A stretch of 64,000 bases of DNA from Aeromonas finlandensis (GTDB lineage: Bacteria; Pseudomonadota; Gammaproteobacteria; Enterobacterales; Aeromonadaceae), in the NCBI RefSeq assembly GCF_000764645.1, contig NZ_JRGK01000015.1, positions 62,001-126,000 of the forward strand, read 5' to 3'. Of this stretch, positions 9,533 to 18,488 are shown one piece after another. The position numbers and the translations under genes are program-made. Below the pieces are notes generated by a model that saw nothing but the letters and a program-made list of their open reading frames with translations, was not told the DNA's origin and made no database searches. Positions within the stretch are counted from its first letter, which is position 1. The number at the start of each line of letters is the position of its first letter.

Positions 9533-10225
9533 ATGTATAACTCATTGAAAGAGGCGGTACTGGAGGCCAACCTGCTGCTGCCCCGATACGGTCTGGTTAC
9601 CCTGACCTGGGGAAATGTGTCCCAGATTGATCGCAGCCTGGGGGTGGTGGCCATCAAGCCATCCGGGGTCTCTTACGACAATATGACCGTTGACGATATT
9701 GTGGTCGTTGATTTGGAAGGCCAGATCGTCGAGGGGCATTTATCCCCATCCAGTGATACCGCAACCCATCTGGTTTTATATAAGGCATTCAAGGGTATTT
9801 CCGGGATTGTGCACACCCATTCCCGTCATGGCACTATTTGGGCGCAAGCGGGTATGGATATTCCGGCATTGGGCACCACACACGCCGATTATTTTTATGG
9901 GGATATTCCCTGCACTCGTTCGCTGACGGAAGATGAAATCCGCGTTGATTATGAAAAAAATACCGGCAAGGTCATTGTCGAAGAGTTTCAGCGTCGGGAT
10001 CTGGATCCGCAGGCCTTGCCAGGCGTGGTCATCACTGGTCATGCCCCCTTCTGCTGGGGTAAGAGTGCGCTGGATGCGGTGCACAATGCGCTGGTGCTGG
10101 AGGAAGTAGCCACCATGGCGCTGGCAACCAGAGCGTTGAATCCGGCCATCCATATTGCGCAGGAGTTGTCTGACAAACACTATTTCAGAAAACATGGTGA
10201 GAATGCCTATTACGGCCAGCGCTAA
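9533..10225 (+). CDS. ulaF: L-ribulose-5-phosphate 4-epimerase UlaF
   Basis: 230 residues from the ATG at 9533 with CAGGAG 6-7 bases upstream. Class II aldolase/AraD fold; zinc-ligand histidines lie in [10 protein letters not shown] (residues 94 and 96) and [13 protein letters not shown], with typical motifs [20 protein letters not shown] and [10 protein letters not shown]. It converts L-ribulose-5-phosphate to D-xylulose-5-phosphate, the exit into the pentose phosphate pathway. A 125-base AT-rich gap separates it from ulaD. Confidence 0.93.
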   Translation: MYNSLKEAVLEANLLLPRYGLVTLTWGNVSQIDRSLGVVAIKPSGVSYDNMTVDDIVVVDLEGQIVEGHLSPSSDTATHLVLYKAFKGISGIVHTHSRHGTIWAQAGMDIPALGTTHADYFYGDIPCTRSLTEDEIRVDYEKNTGKVIVEEFQRRDLDPQALPGVVITGHAPFCWGKSALDAVHNALVLEEVATMALATRALNPAIHIAQELSDKHYFRKHGENAYYGQR

Positions 10226-10350
10226 TTAGTCAACCCGTTATTTAAATTGCTCATCTATTTATGTTAGTGACGTCAGGTTACGGCCCTTTATCGACTTTAA
10301 ATCAATGGACCAATCAATCCTGCCAAGGTTTTAAATTAAGGAAATATATT

Positions 10351-10995
10351 ATGACCAAACCAATGTTACAGATTGCTCTGGATTCTACCGATCTTGCTAC
10401 CGCCGTGGATATTGCCGATCGCGTCGCCGGTTATGTCGAGGTCATCGAGGTCGGCACGATTCTCGCCTTTGCGGAAGGCATGTCTGCGGTACGCACCATG
10501 CGCGAGCGTCATCCTGATCACATCATCGTATGCGATATGAAGACCACAGATGGTGGCGCCATTCTGGCCCGTATGGCTTTCTCGGCAGGGGCTGACTGGA
10601 TCACAGTATCGGCCGCCGCGCACGTCGCCACCATTGCTGCCTGCAAGAAAGTCGCGGATGAGTTCGGCGGGGAGATCCAGATCGAGATTTATGGCAACTG
10701 GACGCTGGATGATGCCAAGCAGTGGGCCGATATGGGGATCACCCAGGCTATCTATCACCGCTCGCGGGATGCCGAGCTGGCCGGGGTCAACTGGACCCAG
10801 GCCGATTTGAGCAAGATGCGGGCACTCTCCGAGTTGGGGCTGGAGCTGTCGATCACCGGTGGTATCGTGCCGGAGGATATCCATCTGTTTGAGGGGATCC
10901 GGGCCAAGACCTTTATCGCCGGACGGGCACTGGCCTCTGAAAGCGGCCAGGCAACCGCCGAAGCGTTGCGCCGCGAGATAAACAAATATTGGTAA
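10351..10995 (+). CDS. ulaD: 3-keto-L-gulonate-6-phosphate decarboxylase UlaD
   Basis: 214 residues from the ATG at 10351, preceded by TAAGGAAA. Member of the orotidine-phosphate decarboxylase suprafamily: LQIALDSTD at the first strand, IVCDMKTTDGG with the catalytic Asp/Lys metal-site residues, and SITGGIVPEDI with the phosphate-binding loop near AGRAL. It decarboxylates 3-keto-L-gulonate-6-phosphate to L-xylulose-5-phosphate. Last gene of the rightward operon, followed by a long hairpin. Gene order A-B-C-F-D differs from E. coli (A-B-C-D-E-F), with ulaE moved to the divergent arm. Confidence 0.93.
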   Translation: MTKPMLQIALDSTDLATAVDIADRVAGYVEVIEVGTILAFAEGMSAVRTMRERHPDHIIVCDMKTTDGGAILARMAFSAGADWITVSAAAHVATIAACKKVADEFGGEIQIEIYGNWTLDDAKQWADMGITQAIYHRSRDAELAGVNWTQADLSKMRALSELGLELSITGGIVPEDIHLFEGIRAKTFIAGRALASESGQATAEALRREINKYW

Positions 10996-11000
10996 CGGAA

Positions 11001-11032
11001 ACAGGATGGCGGCACTTGTGCCGCCATCCTGT
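11001..11032 (+). terminator. Terminator-like hairpin after ulaD
   Basis: Perfect 14-bp stem (11001-11014 with 11019-11032) and a CTTG loop, followed by a C/T-rich tract rather than a clean T run. It lies between convergent ulaD and chbG and could serve both. Confidence 0.75.
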
Positions 11033-11100
11033 CTCTTCTCTCACATTCTCTTGCCTGCCAGCCTCATCACTGCTCTCCTTTTTCCACCGGCAATTTCGCT

Positions 11101-11877
11101 CTATTTCGTGTCACGCCGCCACTCCCGATAGCTGGCGAGGCGGTAGCCGTGTTCGGCGATAAGGGCGGGCAGGGACGGGTCGGTCAGGATCGCCAGTTCG
11201 TTGAGGCGGGGCTGACAGTAGGAGCTGCCTTGCATCTCCAGATCGATAAAGGAGGGGTGGCACATGATCTCGAGCGAATTGGCCCCCTGTTCACTGGCCT
11301 CATCGAGCAGTTGCAGCAGGTCGGCTTGAGTCAGCTGTGCGCCGTAGAAGCGGTCGTCGAACCGATCGCAGCTCTGCGGGTGGGTGACGGTCAGGCCGTG
11401 GCGGGCTATTTCGCCCCGGTCGATGCGAAGGGGCAGGTCATGCGCCTTGGCGAAAGCCTCCACCAGTGGGTAGATAGTCGGCAGCATATGAACATGGTGG
11501 TGGCTGTCGATATGGGTCGGTGTCTTGCCGAAGATCGCGACAAAGCGCTGATACTGACTCGCCAGCTCGCCGGATATCTCGGCCAGATCCAGCTCTCCTG
11601 CCTCGCTCTTGTGCCAGATCCCCTTGTTGAGCTCGCCCTGTTCGTTCACCAGCGAGGTGAGCGGCGTGAGCGGTTTGCCCCAGCTGAGCATAAAGTGCAG
11701 CCCGACCGGCAATTCGGGAAAGCGTTCGGCCAGCCAGGCGGCATGTTCGATGGCGGGGGAGGTGACAATCGCAGTAGTGGAGCTGACGACCCCGTGCTCG
11801 AACGCCTCTATGATGCCGTAGTTCTGAGCGCGGCAGAGGCCGAAATCGTCGGCGTTGATGATCAATCTCTTGCTCAT
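11101..11877 (-). CDS. chbG: Chitooligosaccharide deacetylase ChbG (YdjC family)
   Basis: 258 residues. YdjC signature IINADDFGL at residues 6-14, with further metal-site motifs in THIDSHHHVHMLPT and IMCHPSF. ChbG removes one acetyl group from chitobiose-6-phosphate, which is needed for ChbF hydrolysis and for ChbR induction in E. coli. It is the last gene of the chb operon. A GC-rich hairpin (11899-11907 with 11914-11922) in the 53-base gap after chbF may adjust relative expression. Confidence 0.9.
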   Translation of the reverse strand: MSKRLIINADDFGLCRAQNYGIIEAFEHGVVSSTTAIVTSPAIEHAAWLAERFPELPVGLHFMLSWGKPLTPLTSLVNEQGELNKGIWHKSEAGELDLAEISGELASQYQRFVAIFGKTPTHIDSHHHVHMLPTIYPLVEAFAKAHDLPLRIDRGEIARHGLTVTHPQSCDRFDDRFYGAQLTQADLLQLLDEASEQGANSLEIMCHPSFIDLEMQGSSYCQPRLNELAILTDPSLPALIAEHGYRLASYREWRRDTK

Positions 11878-11930
11878 GAGGGTTCCCTTGCGGTTAAGCG
11901 CCCCGCCGGTTCGGGCGGGGCGTGCTGGCC

Positions 11931-13277
11931 TCAGGCGAGGGCGTCGATGGCGGCGGCGAAGTTGGGCAGGTGTTCGCGGTGGGCCAGCAGCAGCTCGCGG
12001 GCGACGATACGTGCATCGTTGTCGGAGTGGATCAGCGGGTTGAGGTTCATCGCCAGCAGCAGGTCGTCAAAGTTGCCACTGATGGCGGCCTTGGCGGTGG
12101 CGATCTCGAAGCTCTTGATGAGGTGCACCAGCCCGTTCACCTTGTCGTCAAAGCGGGTGAGGCGCGGATGGGGAATGGCGCCATCACGCCCGATCAGGCA
12201 GCTCATCTCTACCGTCCAGTCGGCCGGGATATTGGTGACATGGCCCTGATGGGGCACGATGACGTAGTGCTCGCTCTGTTTGTCGTTGTAGATGGCACTG
12301 ATCACCTCGCAGGCCGCATCGGAGTAGTAGGCGCCGCCACGCAGCTCCAGCTCCTTGGGCTTTTCGCACAGCTCGGGGTTCTGGTAGAGCTCGAACAGCT
12401 TCTTCTCGACCTGCTGCACGACTTGAGCCCGGGCGCCGCCCTTGTAGAACTCGCCCATCTCGATCCCCAGCATCTCTTTCTCCTTGAAGTAGTAACGCAG
12501 GTAGGAGCAGGGGAGCAGGCGCAGGCCGCGGATAAAGCCGGGGTCGAACGGCAGGTCGAAAATGTTTTTGACCGAGCTGGCGCGGGTGAGGCTGCCATCG
12601 GCGACCCCTTCCAGCAGCTCGTCAAAGCGGGATTCGCCGTTGACCAGCACATCGCCGATAAAGACCAGATGATTGAGGCCAAACAGATCCATCGATAGGT
12701 GATCATGTTCGGTGAGCTGGAGGGCGTCGCGCACAAACATCTGCATGCCGACCGGAATGTTGCACACCCCGATAAAGCGGCGGAAGTTGGTATGACGGCG
12801 CACCGCTTCGGTCACCATGCCGGCCGGATTGGTGAAGTTAATCAGCCAGGCATCCGGGCAAAGTTCTTCGACGTCGCGGATGATATCGAAGATGACCGGA
12901 ATGGTGCGCAGCCCTTTGAACAGGCCGCCTGCGCCGTTGGTCTCCTGCCCAAGCATGCCGTGGCTCAAGGGGATGCGCTCATCCTTCTCTCGCGCCTGCA
13001 ACTGGCCGACCCGCAGCTGGGTGGTGACGAAGTGGGCGCCCACCAGTGCCTCGCGGCGATCCAGGGTTTTGTGCAGGGTCATGGGGATGCCCGCCTGGCA
13101 GATCATCCGCTGGCAGAGGTCGAAGATGATGTTCAGTTTCTCTTCGCCAGCGGGAATATCCACCAGCCACAGCTCGCTGATGGGGAGCTCGGCATACCGC
13201 TTGATGAAACCATCGACCAGCTCGGGGGTGTAGCTGCTGCCGCCGCCTATGGTGACTACCTTGATCTTCTCGCTCAT
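11931..13277 (-). CDS. chbF: 6-phospho-beta-glucosidase ChbF (glycoside hydrolase family 4)
   Basis: 448 residues, GH4 length. NAD-binding VVTIGGGSSYTPELVDG at the N-terminus, the metal-ligand cysteine in GVCNIPVGM, the metal-ligand histidine in FGLNHLVF, and GGAYYSDAA later. GH4 enzymes use NAD and Mn for redox-assisted hydrolysis. ChbF cleaves 6-phospho derivatives of chitobiose (after ChbG) and cellobiose. The 138-base gap from chbR is long enough for an internal promoter. Confidence 0.93.
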   Translation of the reverse strand: MSEKIKVVTIGGGSSYTPELVDGFIKRYAELPISELWLVDIPAGEEKLNIIFDLCQRMICQAGIPMTLHKTLDRREALVGAHFVTTQLRVGQLQAREKDERIPLSHGMLGQETNGAGGLFKGLRTIPVIFDIIRDVEELCPDAWLINFTNPAGMVTEAVRRHTNFRRFIGVCNIPVGMQMFVRDALQLTEHDHLSMDLFGLNHLVFIGDVLVNGESRFDELLEGVADGSLTRASSVKNIFDLPFDPGFIRGLRLLPCSYLRYYFKEKEMLGIEMGEFYKGGARAQVVQQVEKKLFELYQNPELCEKPKELELRGGAYYSDAACEVISAIYNDKQSEHYVIVPHQGHVTNIPADWTVEMSCLIGRDGAIPHPRLTRFDDKVNGLVHLIKSFEIATAKAAISGNFDDLLLAMNLNPLIHSDNDARIVARELLLAHREHLPNFAAAIDALA

Positions 13278-13415
13278 AAATCCCTCTTCATCGGTTTGAT
13301 GGTGGCCGCTCTGTCGTCAGGGTGAGAGGGGCCGCAGCCGCCTGTGGCAGGGGCTGATCATGTTCTGTGCTTTGTATTGCAATCTGTTCTATTTACATGG
13401 AGTTCACTGTCGGCA

Positions 13416-14243
13416 TCAGGCCGGGCTTTCAAATTTCGGGTAGAGATATTTGCGGTAACTGCCCGGGGTAAACGAGGTGAGCTTCTTGAAGTTTTTGATA
13501 AAGAGGCTGACGTCGTTGTAGCCGGTCTCGAAGGCGATATCGGCCACCGAGTTGTTGGTCACCTCCAACTGCATCTTGGCGTAGTTGATCCGGATCTCGT
13601 TGATGATCTGCATCGGCGTCTTGTTGTAGTAGCGCCGGGTGGCCCGGGTCAGATACTCCTGGCTCTTGCCACAGAGGGAGACCATGTTGGCCAGCGCATC
13701 CTCGGCAAAGAGGGGGCGATCGTGCATCCGCTCCACGGTTTCGTGCAGCCAGAGCGGAAGATCGTCGCTGGCGGAATTGTCTTTGTAGTGGCGCAACCGG
13801 TTCATCACGGCGTAGGTCACCACTTCGAGAAATTCGGTCAGCGCCTCTTCCCGAAACCCCGGCGAGACCAGCACCGACTCGATGTAGCTGAGGAACTCGC
13901 TCTTGAGCGCATAGGCCTGAGAGGCGACGAAGTGCTCCGGCAGCAGGTATTTGAAGTGCTCGTCGAAATAGGTGCGGGTGATCCCGACGTTGAAGATGCG
14001 GGTGGTGCCGAACTCGTAGAAGCTCTGGTGGCGGGAGCCAAGCGGAATAAACACCAGGTCCCCCCGCTCCAGCAGCACCCGCTTGCCGTTGACCTCCTGA
14101 TAGTAACGACCGGTCAGTACCAGGGTGAACTCGTAGTAGTCGTGCTGGTGCAAACCGGTTCCGCTCACCTGCTTGTTGTAGATGAACATATGGAACGGTT
14201 TGTTGTTAAACAGTTCGGTTTCCCGGATTGTTTTGACACTCAT
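13416..14243 (-). CDS. chbR: AraC-family regulator ChbR
   Basis: 275 residues. N-terminal cupin-like ligand-binding half ([29 protein letters not shown]) and two C-terminal AraC helix-turn-helix motifs ([32 protein letters not shown] and [22 protein letters not shown]). In E. coli ChbR is both repressor and inducer-dependent activator of the chb operon, in which it is also an internal gene. It lies between chbA and chbF, in the E. coli order. Confidence 0.9.
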   Translation of the reverse strand: MSVKTIRETELFNNKPFHMFIYNKQVSGTGLHQHDYYEFTLVLTGRYYQEVNGKRVLLERGDLVFIPLGSRHQSFYEFGTTRIFNVGITRTYFDEHFKYLLPEHFVASQAYALKSEFLSYIESVLVSPGFREEALTEFLEVVTYAVMNRLRHYKDNSASDDLPLWLHETVERMHDRPLFAEDALANMVSLCGKSQEYLTRATRRYYNKTPMQIINEIRINYAKMQLEVTNNSVADIAFETGYNDVSLFIKNFKKLTSFTPGSYRKYLYPKFESPA

Positions 14244-14297
14244 GAGCTGTTTCCTGATCTGCGGGCCGATGACGGGGCCTCTCGCCCCGTCCGGAGG

Positions 14298-14651
14298 TTA
14301 CTGGTTCTGCAGCTTTTCGTGCAGCTCGATCAGCTCGCTGATCAGCTCACGGGCCAGCATGGAGGTCATCAGGTGATCCTGGGCATGGACCAGTACCAGG
14401 GTGACCGGGATCTTGCCTTCCCCCTGATCGTCCTCGATCAGCTGGGTCTGCACCAGATGGGCGGCATTGAGCGCCTCGCGGGATTGGGCCATCAGCTGGT
14501 GGGCGGCAGCCAGATCCCCCTCCTTGGCCTTTTTCAGCGCGGTGTAGGCGAGACTGCGGGCCTGCCCGGAGTTGATGATGAGCCCCATCACCACCTCTTC
14601 CAGATCGTTGCAGGTGGGTGCCTCTTCAGTGATGCTGTCCAGATCGAACAT
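14298..14651 (-). CDS. chbA: Chitobiose/cellobiose-specific PTS component IIA (ChbA)
   Basis: 117 residues, PTS lactose/cellobiose IIA fold (helical trimer). The phosphorylatable histidine is His89 in LVLVHAQDHLMTSML. The N-terminus is acidic, as in ChbA, and the mid part GQARSLAYTALKKAKEGDLAAA is family-typical. It transfers phosphate from HPr to ChbB. It follows the GH1 gene in the operon. Confidence 0.92.
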   Translation of the reverse strand: MFDLDSITEEAPTCNDLEEVVMGLIINSGQARSLAYTALKKAKEGDLAAAHQLMAQSREALNAAHLVQTQLIEDDQGEGKIPVTLVLVHAQDHLMTSMLARELISELIELHEKLQNQ

Positions 14652-14673
14652 GTGTCGTTCCTTACGTGAATGC

Positions 14674-14699
14674 GTTAATTGAAACCGTTAATTGAAACC
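14674..14699 (-). repeat. Exact 13-bp tandem duplication over the stop codon of the GH1 gene
   Basis: GGTTTCAATTAAC (minus strand) occurs twice back to back at 14687-14699 and 14674-14686. The first copy contains the last codons and TAA of the GH1 gene; the second lies just outside it, before chbA. See the findings for similar gene-end echoes. Confidence 0.9.
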
Positions 14700-16070
14700 A
14701 TGATTGCGCGCTACCTCGGCAAACCAGTAGCCGCTCTTCTTGATGGTGCGCTGCTGGCTCTCCAGATCGAGGCGGACGAAGCCGTAACGGTTCTTGTAGG
14801 CGTTGAGCCACGACCAGTTGTCGATAAAGGTCCACAGGTGATAGCCGCGACAGGCGCTGCCCTCTTCCAGTGCGCGATGCAGCCACTCGAGGTGCTCGCG
14901 AATGAACTGGATGCGGTAGTCATCCTCCACCCGTCCCTCGGGGCCGATAAAGCGCTCTTCCCCCTCGACTCCCATGCCGTTCTCCGAGATGTAGCAGGGC
15001 AGGTTGCCGTAGTTGACCCGCAGGTCGGTGAGGATGTCGTAGATCCCTTTTTCGTAAATCTCCCAGCCGCGGTGGGGGTTCATCTTGCGGCCCGGCATTT
15101 CGTAGTAGTCGAACAGATCTTCCGGCGTACGCGGAACGCCCAGCCACGCCACCTCTTTGGCCTTGACCCGACGCGGCTGGTAGTAGTTGATGCCGAGGAT
15201 ATCCACCTTGCCGGCGGCGAGCAGTGCCTTGTCTCCCTCCTCACGCTGCGGCAGCAAGTCATACTGCGCCAGCAGGGCGACCAGCTCGGGGTCGTAGCTC
15301 CCCTTCAGGGCCGGATCGAGGAAGCTCTTGTTGAGCAGCAGATCCGCAATGCGGGAGGCGGCGATATCTGCCGGATCCTGCGAGCGGGGATAGGTCGGGC
15401 TCAGGTTGAGGATGATGCCGATCTCGCCATCATGCTGGCAGGCGCGATAGGCCTGCACGGCGCCAGCATGGGCCAGCGCGGTGTGGTAGGCGACGGTGGC
15501 CGCCCGGCCAAAATCCACCACGCAGGGGTAGTGGTAGTGGCCAAGGTAGCCGCACTCGACCGGCACGATCGGCTCGTTAAAGGTGAACCAGTGCTTGATG
15601 CGACCGCCAAACAGGTCGAAGCAGCGGGTGGCGTAGCGCACATAGGCGGCCACCACTTCACGGCTCTCCCAGCCGCCGCGCTCCTGCATGCACATCGGCA
15701 TGTCGAAGTGGTAGAGGTTGATCAGCGGGGTGATCCCCTCCGCCAGCAGCCGGTCAAAGACGGCGTTGTAGAAGCTGACCGCCTCCTGGTTGATTTCGCC
15801 CACCCCGTCCGGGATCAGCCGTGACCAGGAGATGGAGGTGCGAAAACTGTTGTGCCCCAACTGCTTGAGCAGCTTGATGTCGCTCTCGAAGTTGTCATAG
15901 AAGGTGGAGGTGTCGGTCGGGCCGACCCCGTTGTGGAAACGCTGCGGCTCGATGGAGAACCAGTAGTCAAAGATATTGGCGGATTTGCCGCCGCGGTTGG
16001 CGGCGCCTTCCATCTGCGGGGCCGAGCTGGCGCTGCCCCACCAGAAGTTATCCGGAAAACGATACTGCAT
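14688..16070 (-). CDS. GH1 6-phospho-beta-glucosidase
   Basis: 460 residues from the ATG at 16070 (MQYRFPDNFWWGSASSAPQMEG), which has GGAGA 8 bases upstream and the usual GH1 start. Acid/base Glu in WFTFNEPIVP and nucleophile Glu in CYISENGMGVEGEERF are intact, so it should be active. It hydrolyses phosphorylated beta-glucosides imported by the PTS. It is inserted between chbC and chbA, giving the operon two unrelated phospho-glycosidases (GH1 here, GH4 in ChbF). The frame is open upstream to 16154, where an ATG overlaps the chbC stop as TGATG; initiation there would add a 28-residue extension containing a three-fold 5-residue repeat. Confidence 0.92.
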   Translation of the reverse strand: MQYRFPDNFWWGSASSAPQMEGAANRGGKSANIFDYWFSIEPQRFHNGVGPTDTSTFYDNFESDIKLLKQLGHNSFRTSISWSRLIPDGVGEINQEAVSFYNAVFDRLLAEGITPLINLYHFDMPMCMQERGGWESREVVAAYVRYATRCFDLFGGRIKHWFTFNEPIVPVECGYLGHYHYPCVVDFGRAATVAYHTALAHAGAVQAYRACQHDGEIGIILNLSPTYPRSQDPADIAASRIADLLLNKSFLDPALKGSYDPELVALLAQYDLLPQREEGDKALLAAGKVDILGINYYQPRRVKAKEVAWLGVPRTPEDLFDYYEMPGRKMNPHRGWEIYEKGIYDILTDLRVNYGNLPCYISENGMGVEGEERFIGPEGRVEDDYRIQFIREHLEWLHRALEEGSACRGYHLWTFIDNWSWLNAYKNRYGFVRLDLESQQRTIKKSGYWFAEVARNHGFN

Positions 16071-16092
16071 GGGTGATTTCTCCAGGCTGGTG

Positions 16093-16115
16093 GGGGAGGA
16101 GGCTTGCTCCTCCCC
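16093..16115 (-). other. GC-rich hairpin between chbC and the GH1 gene
   Basis: Perfect 9-bp stem GGGGAGGAG with CTCCTCCCC (16093-16101 and 16107-16115) with a 5-base loop, about 20 bases before the GH1 start. No T run follows, so an RNA-stability or translation-modulating stem is more likely than a terminator. Confidence 0.6.
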
Positions 16116-16118
16116 TGT

Positions 16119-16159
16119 TGTCATCGAAACGTTGGTCATCAGAAAACGGGTCATCAGAA
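16119..16159 (-). repeat. Three 15-bp-spaced repeats over the chbC stop codon
   Basis: On the minus strand TTCTGATGACC, which spans the chbC stop, recurs 15 bases on, and a degenerate TTCGATGACA follows another 15 bases on. Each contains ATGAC in the GH1 reading frame (codons M-T at 16154, 16139 and 16124). Confidence 0.75.
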
Positions 16160-17515
16160 CTTCAGGGCCAGAGCGATATCCTCCTCGCTCTCCTCTTCTT
16201 CATCGATGACGTTCTGCGCCTTGTTGGCAATCAGCACGAAGGGGATATACATCATGGTCGCGACCCCCAGGTTGAATATCGCCAGACAGAAGGCGGCCAC
16301 GCTGCCGTTGGTGTTGAAGAAGGCACCCAGGCCGGTCGGCATGGTCCATGGCGCTATGTTGGTGATGGGCGGGATGATCCCGGCGTAGTAGGCCGCCATG
16401 GTGATCCCCATCAGGACCGGGTGCACCAGAATGAAGGGCACCACCAGAATGGGGTTCATGATGACCGGCAAGCCGAACAGGATGGGCTCGTTGATCTGGA
16501 ACAGGCCGGAGGGCAGACCCAGCTTGGCCACCTGACGGTAGTCATCGCGACGGGAGACCATAAAGATGGCCAGGATCAGGCCAAGGGTGGCCCCGGTGCC
16601 GCCGAGGAAGACGAAGGAGTCGGTGATCGGCTTGGCCCAGAAGTGGAACTCTTTGCCTGCCGCGATGGCCGCTTCAACCGAGCCGTACTGGTTGTAGAGG
16701 GCGACGTTTTCCAGAGCAAACGGGAACAGAATGCCGGATTCCAGCGCGGTGAGCGCCAGCATGCCATGTACCCCGAAGAACCAGAGGAAGGAAGAGAAGA
16801 TCACATAGACCCAGCCGACCAGACCGCTCATGTTGGACAGCGGCTTGGCGATGCTGTCCATGATCAGCTGGTGGAAGTTGGTGCCGGCATCACTCAGCAG
16901 ATAGGAGATAACCCCCATCAGCGAGAGGATGATAAAACCCGGAATGAGTGCGGAGAACGAGCGGGAGACCGAGGCCGGTACGCTGTCTGGCAGGGTGATC
17001 ACCCAGTTGCGACGCACGATAAAGGCGAACATCTCGGCCACGACGATACCGATCAGCATGCCGGAGATGATGTTGGCACCACCCAGCCAGTTGGCACCAA
17101 TCGCATAGGATTCGCCCACGCTAAATGGCGTGACTGTCATAAAGGCCGCCACCGCCAGCAGGCCGGAGGCCAGGGGGTCGGTCTTGCGCTCTTCGGCCAG
17201 GGCCAGACCGATAAAGAAGGGGGCCATCAGGGACATGATACCCAGCGTGCCGTTATAGACGTTGCCCCCGATGCTCTTGAGCCCATCCAGGGTGGTGATG
17301 GTGGCGGGATCGAGCCGCACCCCGATGGAGTAGAAGAAGGAGCCTTCGCCAAAGCTCAGGAAGACGTTGTTGATCAGCACGAACATGGCCCCGACCAGCG
17401 TCAGGGGCATCATCTTGATAAAGCCGTTCTTGATGGCGTTGACATGAGGCTGTTTGCCCAGCTTGACGGCAATGGGCAGTATGACCTTCTCCAACGATGC
17501 GATGATGTTGCTCAC
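16154..17515 (-). CDS. chbC: Chitobiose/cellobiose-specific PTS permease IIC (ChbC)
   Basis: 453 residues, PTS EIIC lactose/cellobiose family. Starts [32 protein letters not shown]; hydrophobic segments run through the protein and the substrate-site loop is [26 protein letters not shown]. It moves N,N'-diacetylchitobiose and/or cellobiose into the cell as the 6-phosphate together with ChbB and ChbA. The gene starts 14 bases after chbB. Confidence 0.93.
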   Translation of the reverse strand: MSNIIASLEKVILPIAVKLGKQPHVNAIKNGFIKMMPLTLVGAMFVLINNVFLSFGEGSFFYSIGVRLDPATITTLDGLKSIGGNVYNGTLGIMSLMAPFFIGLALAEERKTDPLASGLLAVAAFMTVTPFSVGESYAIGANWLGGANIISGMLIGIVVAEMFAFIVRRNWVITLPDSVPASVSRSFSALIPGFIILSLMGVISYLLSDAGTNFHQLIMDSIAKPLSNMSGLVGWVYVIFSSFLWFFGVHGMLALTALESGILFPFALENVALYNQYGSVEAAIAAGKEFHFWAKPITDSFVFLGGTGATLGLILAIFMVSRRDDYRQVAKLGLPSGLFQINEPILFGLPVIMNPILVVPFILVHPVLMGITMAAYYAGIIPPITNIAPWTMPTGLGAFFNTNGSVAAFCLAIFNLGVATMMYIPFVLIANKAQNVIDEEEESEEDIALALKF

Positions 17516-17529
17516 AGGGATCTCCTTAC

Positions 17530-17847
17530 CTATGCGAGGCTCTTCTTGATGGAGGCGACGGCTGCTTTTAGCACGCCGAGGCCATCGACCTTGCCGTAGA
17601 GCAGGGTGTCAATCACCTCGACCGGTTTGCCCGGCAGCTGCTGCTGGATCTCCGGCAGCATGTAGGCGATTTGCGGGCCCAGCAGCACCAGATCGGCATC
17701 CTGCCCCTTCTCGCCAGCCAGGGTCTCCGGGTAGGCATCGATCAGCACCGGCACATCATATTTTTCTGCCTGCGCCTTCATCTTTGAAACCAGCAGTGAA
17801 GTGGACATTCCGGCAGAGCAAAACAGGTAGATACGCTTCTTTTCCAT
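17530..17847 (-). CDS. chbB: Chitobiose/cellobiose-specific PTS component IIB (ChbB)
   Basis: 105 residues from the ATG at 17847 (AAGGG/GGGAAGG upstream); the open frame to 17916 lacks family similarity. PTS lactose/cellobiose IIB with the phosphocysteine Cys10 in [14 protein letters not shown] and the usual [10 protein letters not shown]. First gene of the chb operon chbB-chbC-GH1-chbA-chbR-chbF-chbG, so its upstream region carries the operon promoter. Confidence 0.93.
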   Translation of the reverse strand: MEKKRIYLFCSAGMSTSLLVSKMKAQAEKYDVPVLIDAYPETLAGEKGQDADLVLLGPQIAYMLPEIQQQLPGKPVEVIDTLLYGKVDGLGVLKAAVASIKKSLA

Positions 17848-18447
17848 AACCCTTCCCTCAACGCTTGAAAACCAAATGAACAGATCGGTCGAGATGGTTG
17901 CCTGTCGTGCTAGCAAGACAAATCAATCATCTCCCATTGACCTCATTGTACCGACCTCTAGGTTTCATCTGGTATTTGGATACTTATATCGATTGTCTCT
18001 TATTGACTTGTGGTTTTGCCGTTGGTCACATTTTTGATGGGCAGGCGCAGAGGAAATGAGATGGAAGGGGGCATGATGAGGATGTTTATCTTGGTTTAAT
18101 CGTTATTTTTCAGTTAGTTATTTTTATTGTTTTGACTGTTGCGAAAATTTCGGTGGAAAAGATCAATAACGGGTGGTGGCTCACATTTCACACTAGATGC
18201 AATGTTATTGATATTTGGTTTTGCGGGGATGGGTTGCCATTTTTTCAGTATGGTGCGCGCTCATTGACCATCGGCAGCAAATGAACTGACGAGGGAGGCA
18301 GGCTTTTGCCATACGGAACGGGCAGGTGGAGAGGGGGAGCAGGCACTTTGCTGGGGTTGTGGCGCTAAGTGAGTGCTGAATGAGTGAGGAGTGAATGAGC
18401 AAGGGCTGAGGGAGTCAGAGCAGTGAGAGGAGAGGGCACAAAGGGGT
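17848..18447. other. 600-base gap upstream of chbB; chb promoter region, otherwise nothing recognised
   Basis: The proximal 250 bases (17.9-18.2 kb) are AT-rich and should hold the leftward chb promoter and ChbR or NagC-type sites, but no convincing consensus stood out. The distal part (about 18.37-18.43 kb) is a purine-rich run of degenerate GAGTGA-like repeats. A 65-codon minus-strand frame at 18205-18402 has no recognisable features and was not called. Confidence 0.5.
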
Positions 18448-18480
18448 AAAAAGCCGACCCCGGATTGGCTCCGGGGTCGG
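18448..18480 (-). terminator. Rho-independent terminator of the exe operon
   Basis: Reading leftward from the exeN stop at 18489: perfect 10-bp stem CCGACCCCGG/CCGGGGTCGG (18471-18480 with 18454-18463), 7-base loop, then TTTTT. Confidence 0.93.
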
Positions 18481-18488
18481 CGGGGGCG

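Noticed and set aside
16073-17599. 508-codon + strand frame opposite chbC
   Set aside because: Extremely Gln/His/Gly-rich shadow, no domain, while chbC is a full-length PTS permease.
18205-18402. 65-codon minus-strand frame upstream of chbB
   Set aside because: No ribosome site, no recognisable composition, and it lies in a promoter-like AT-rich region.
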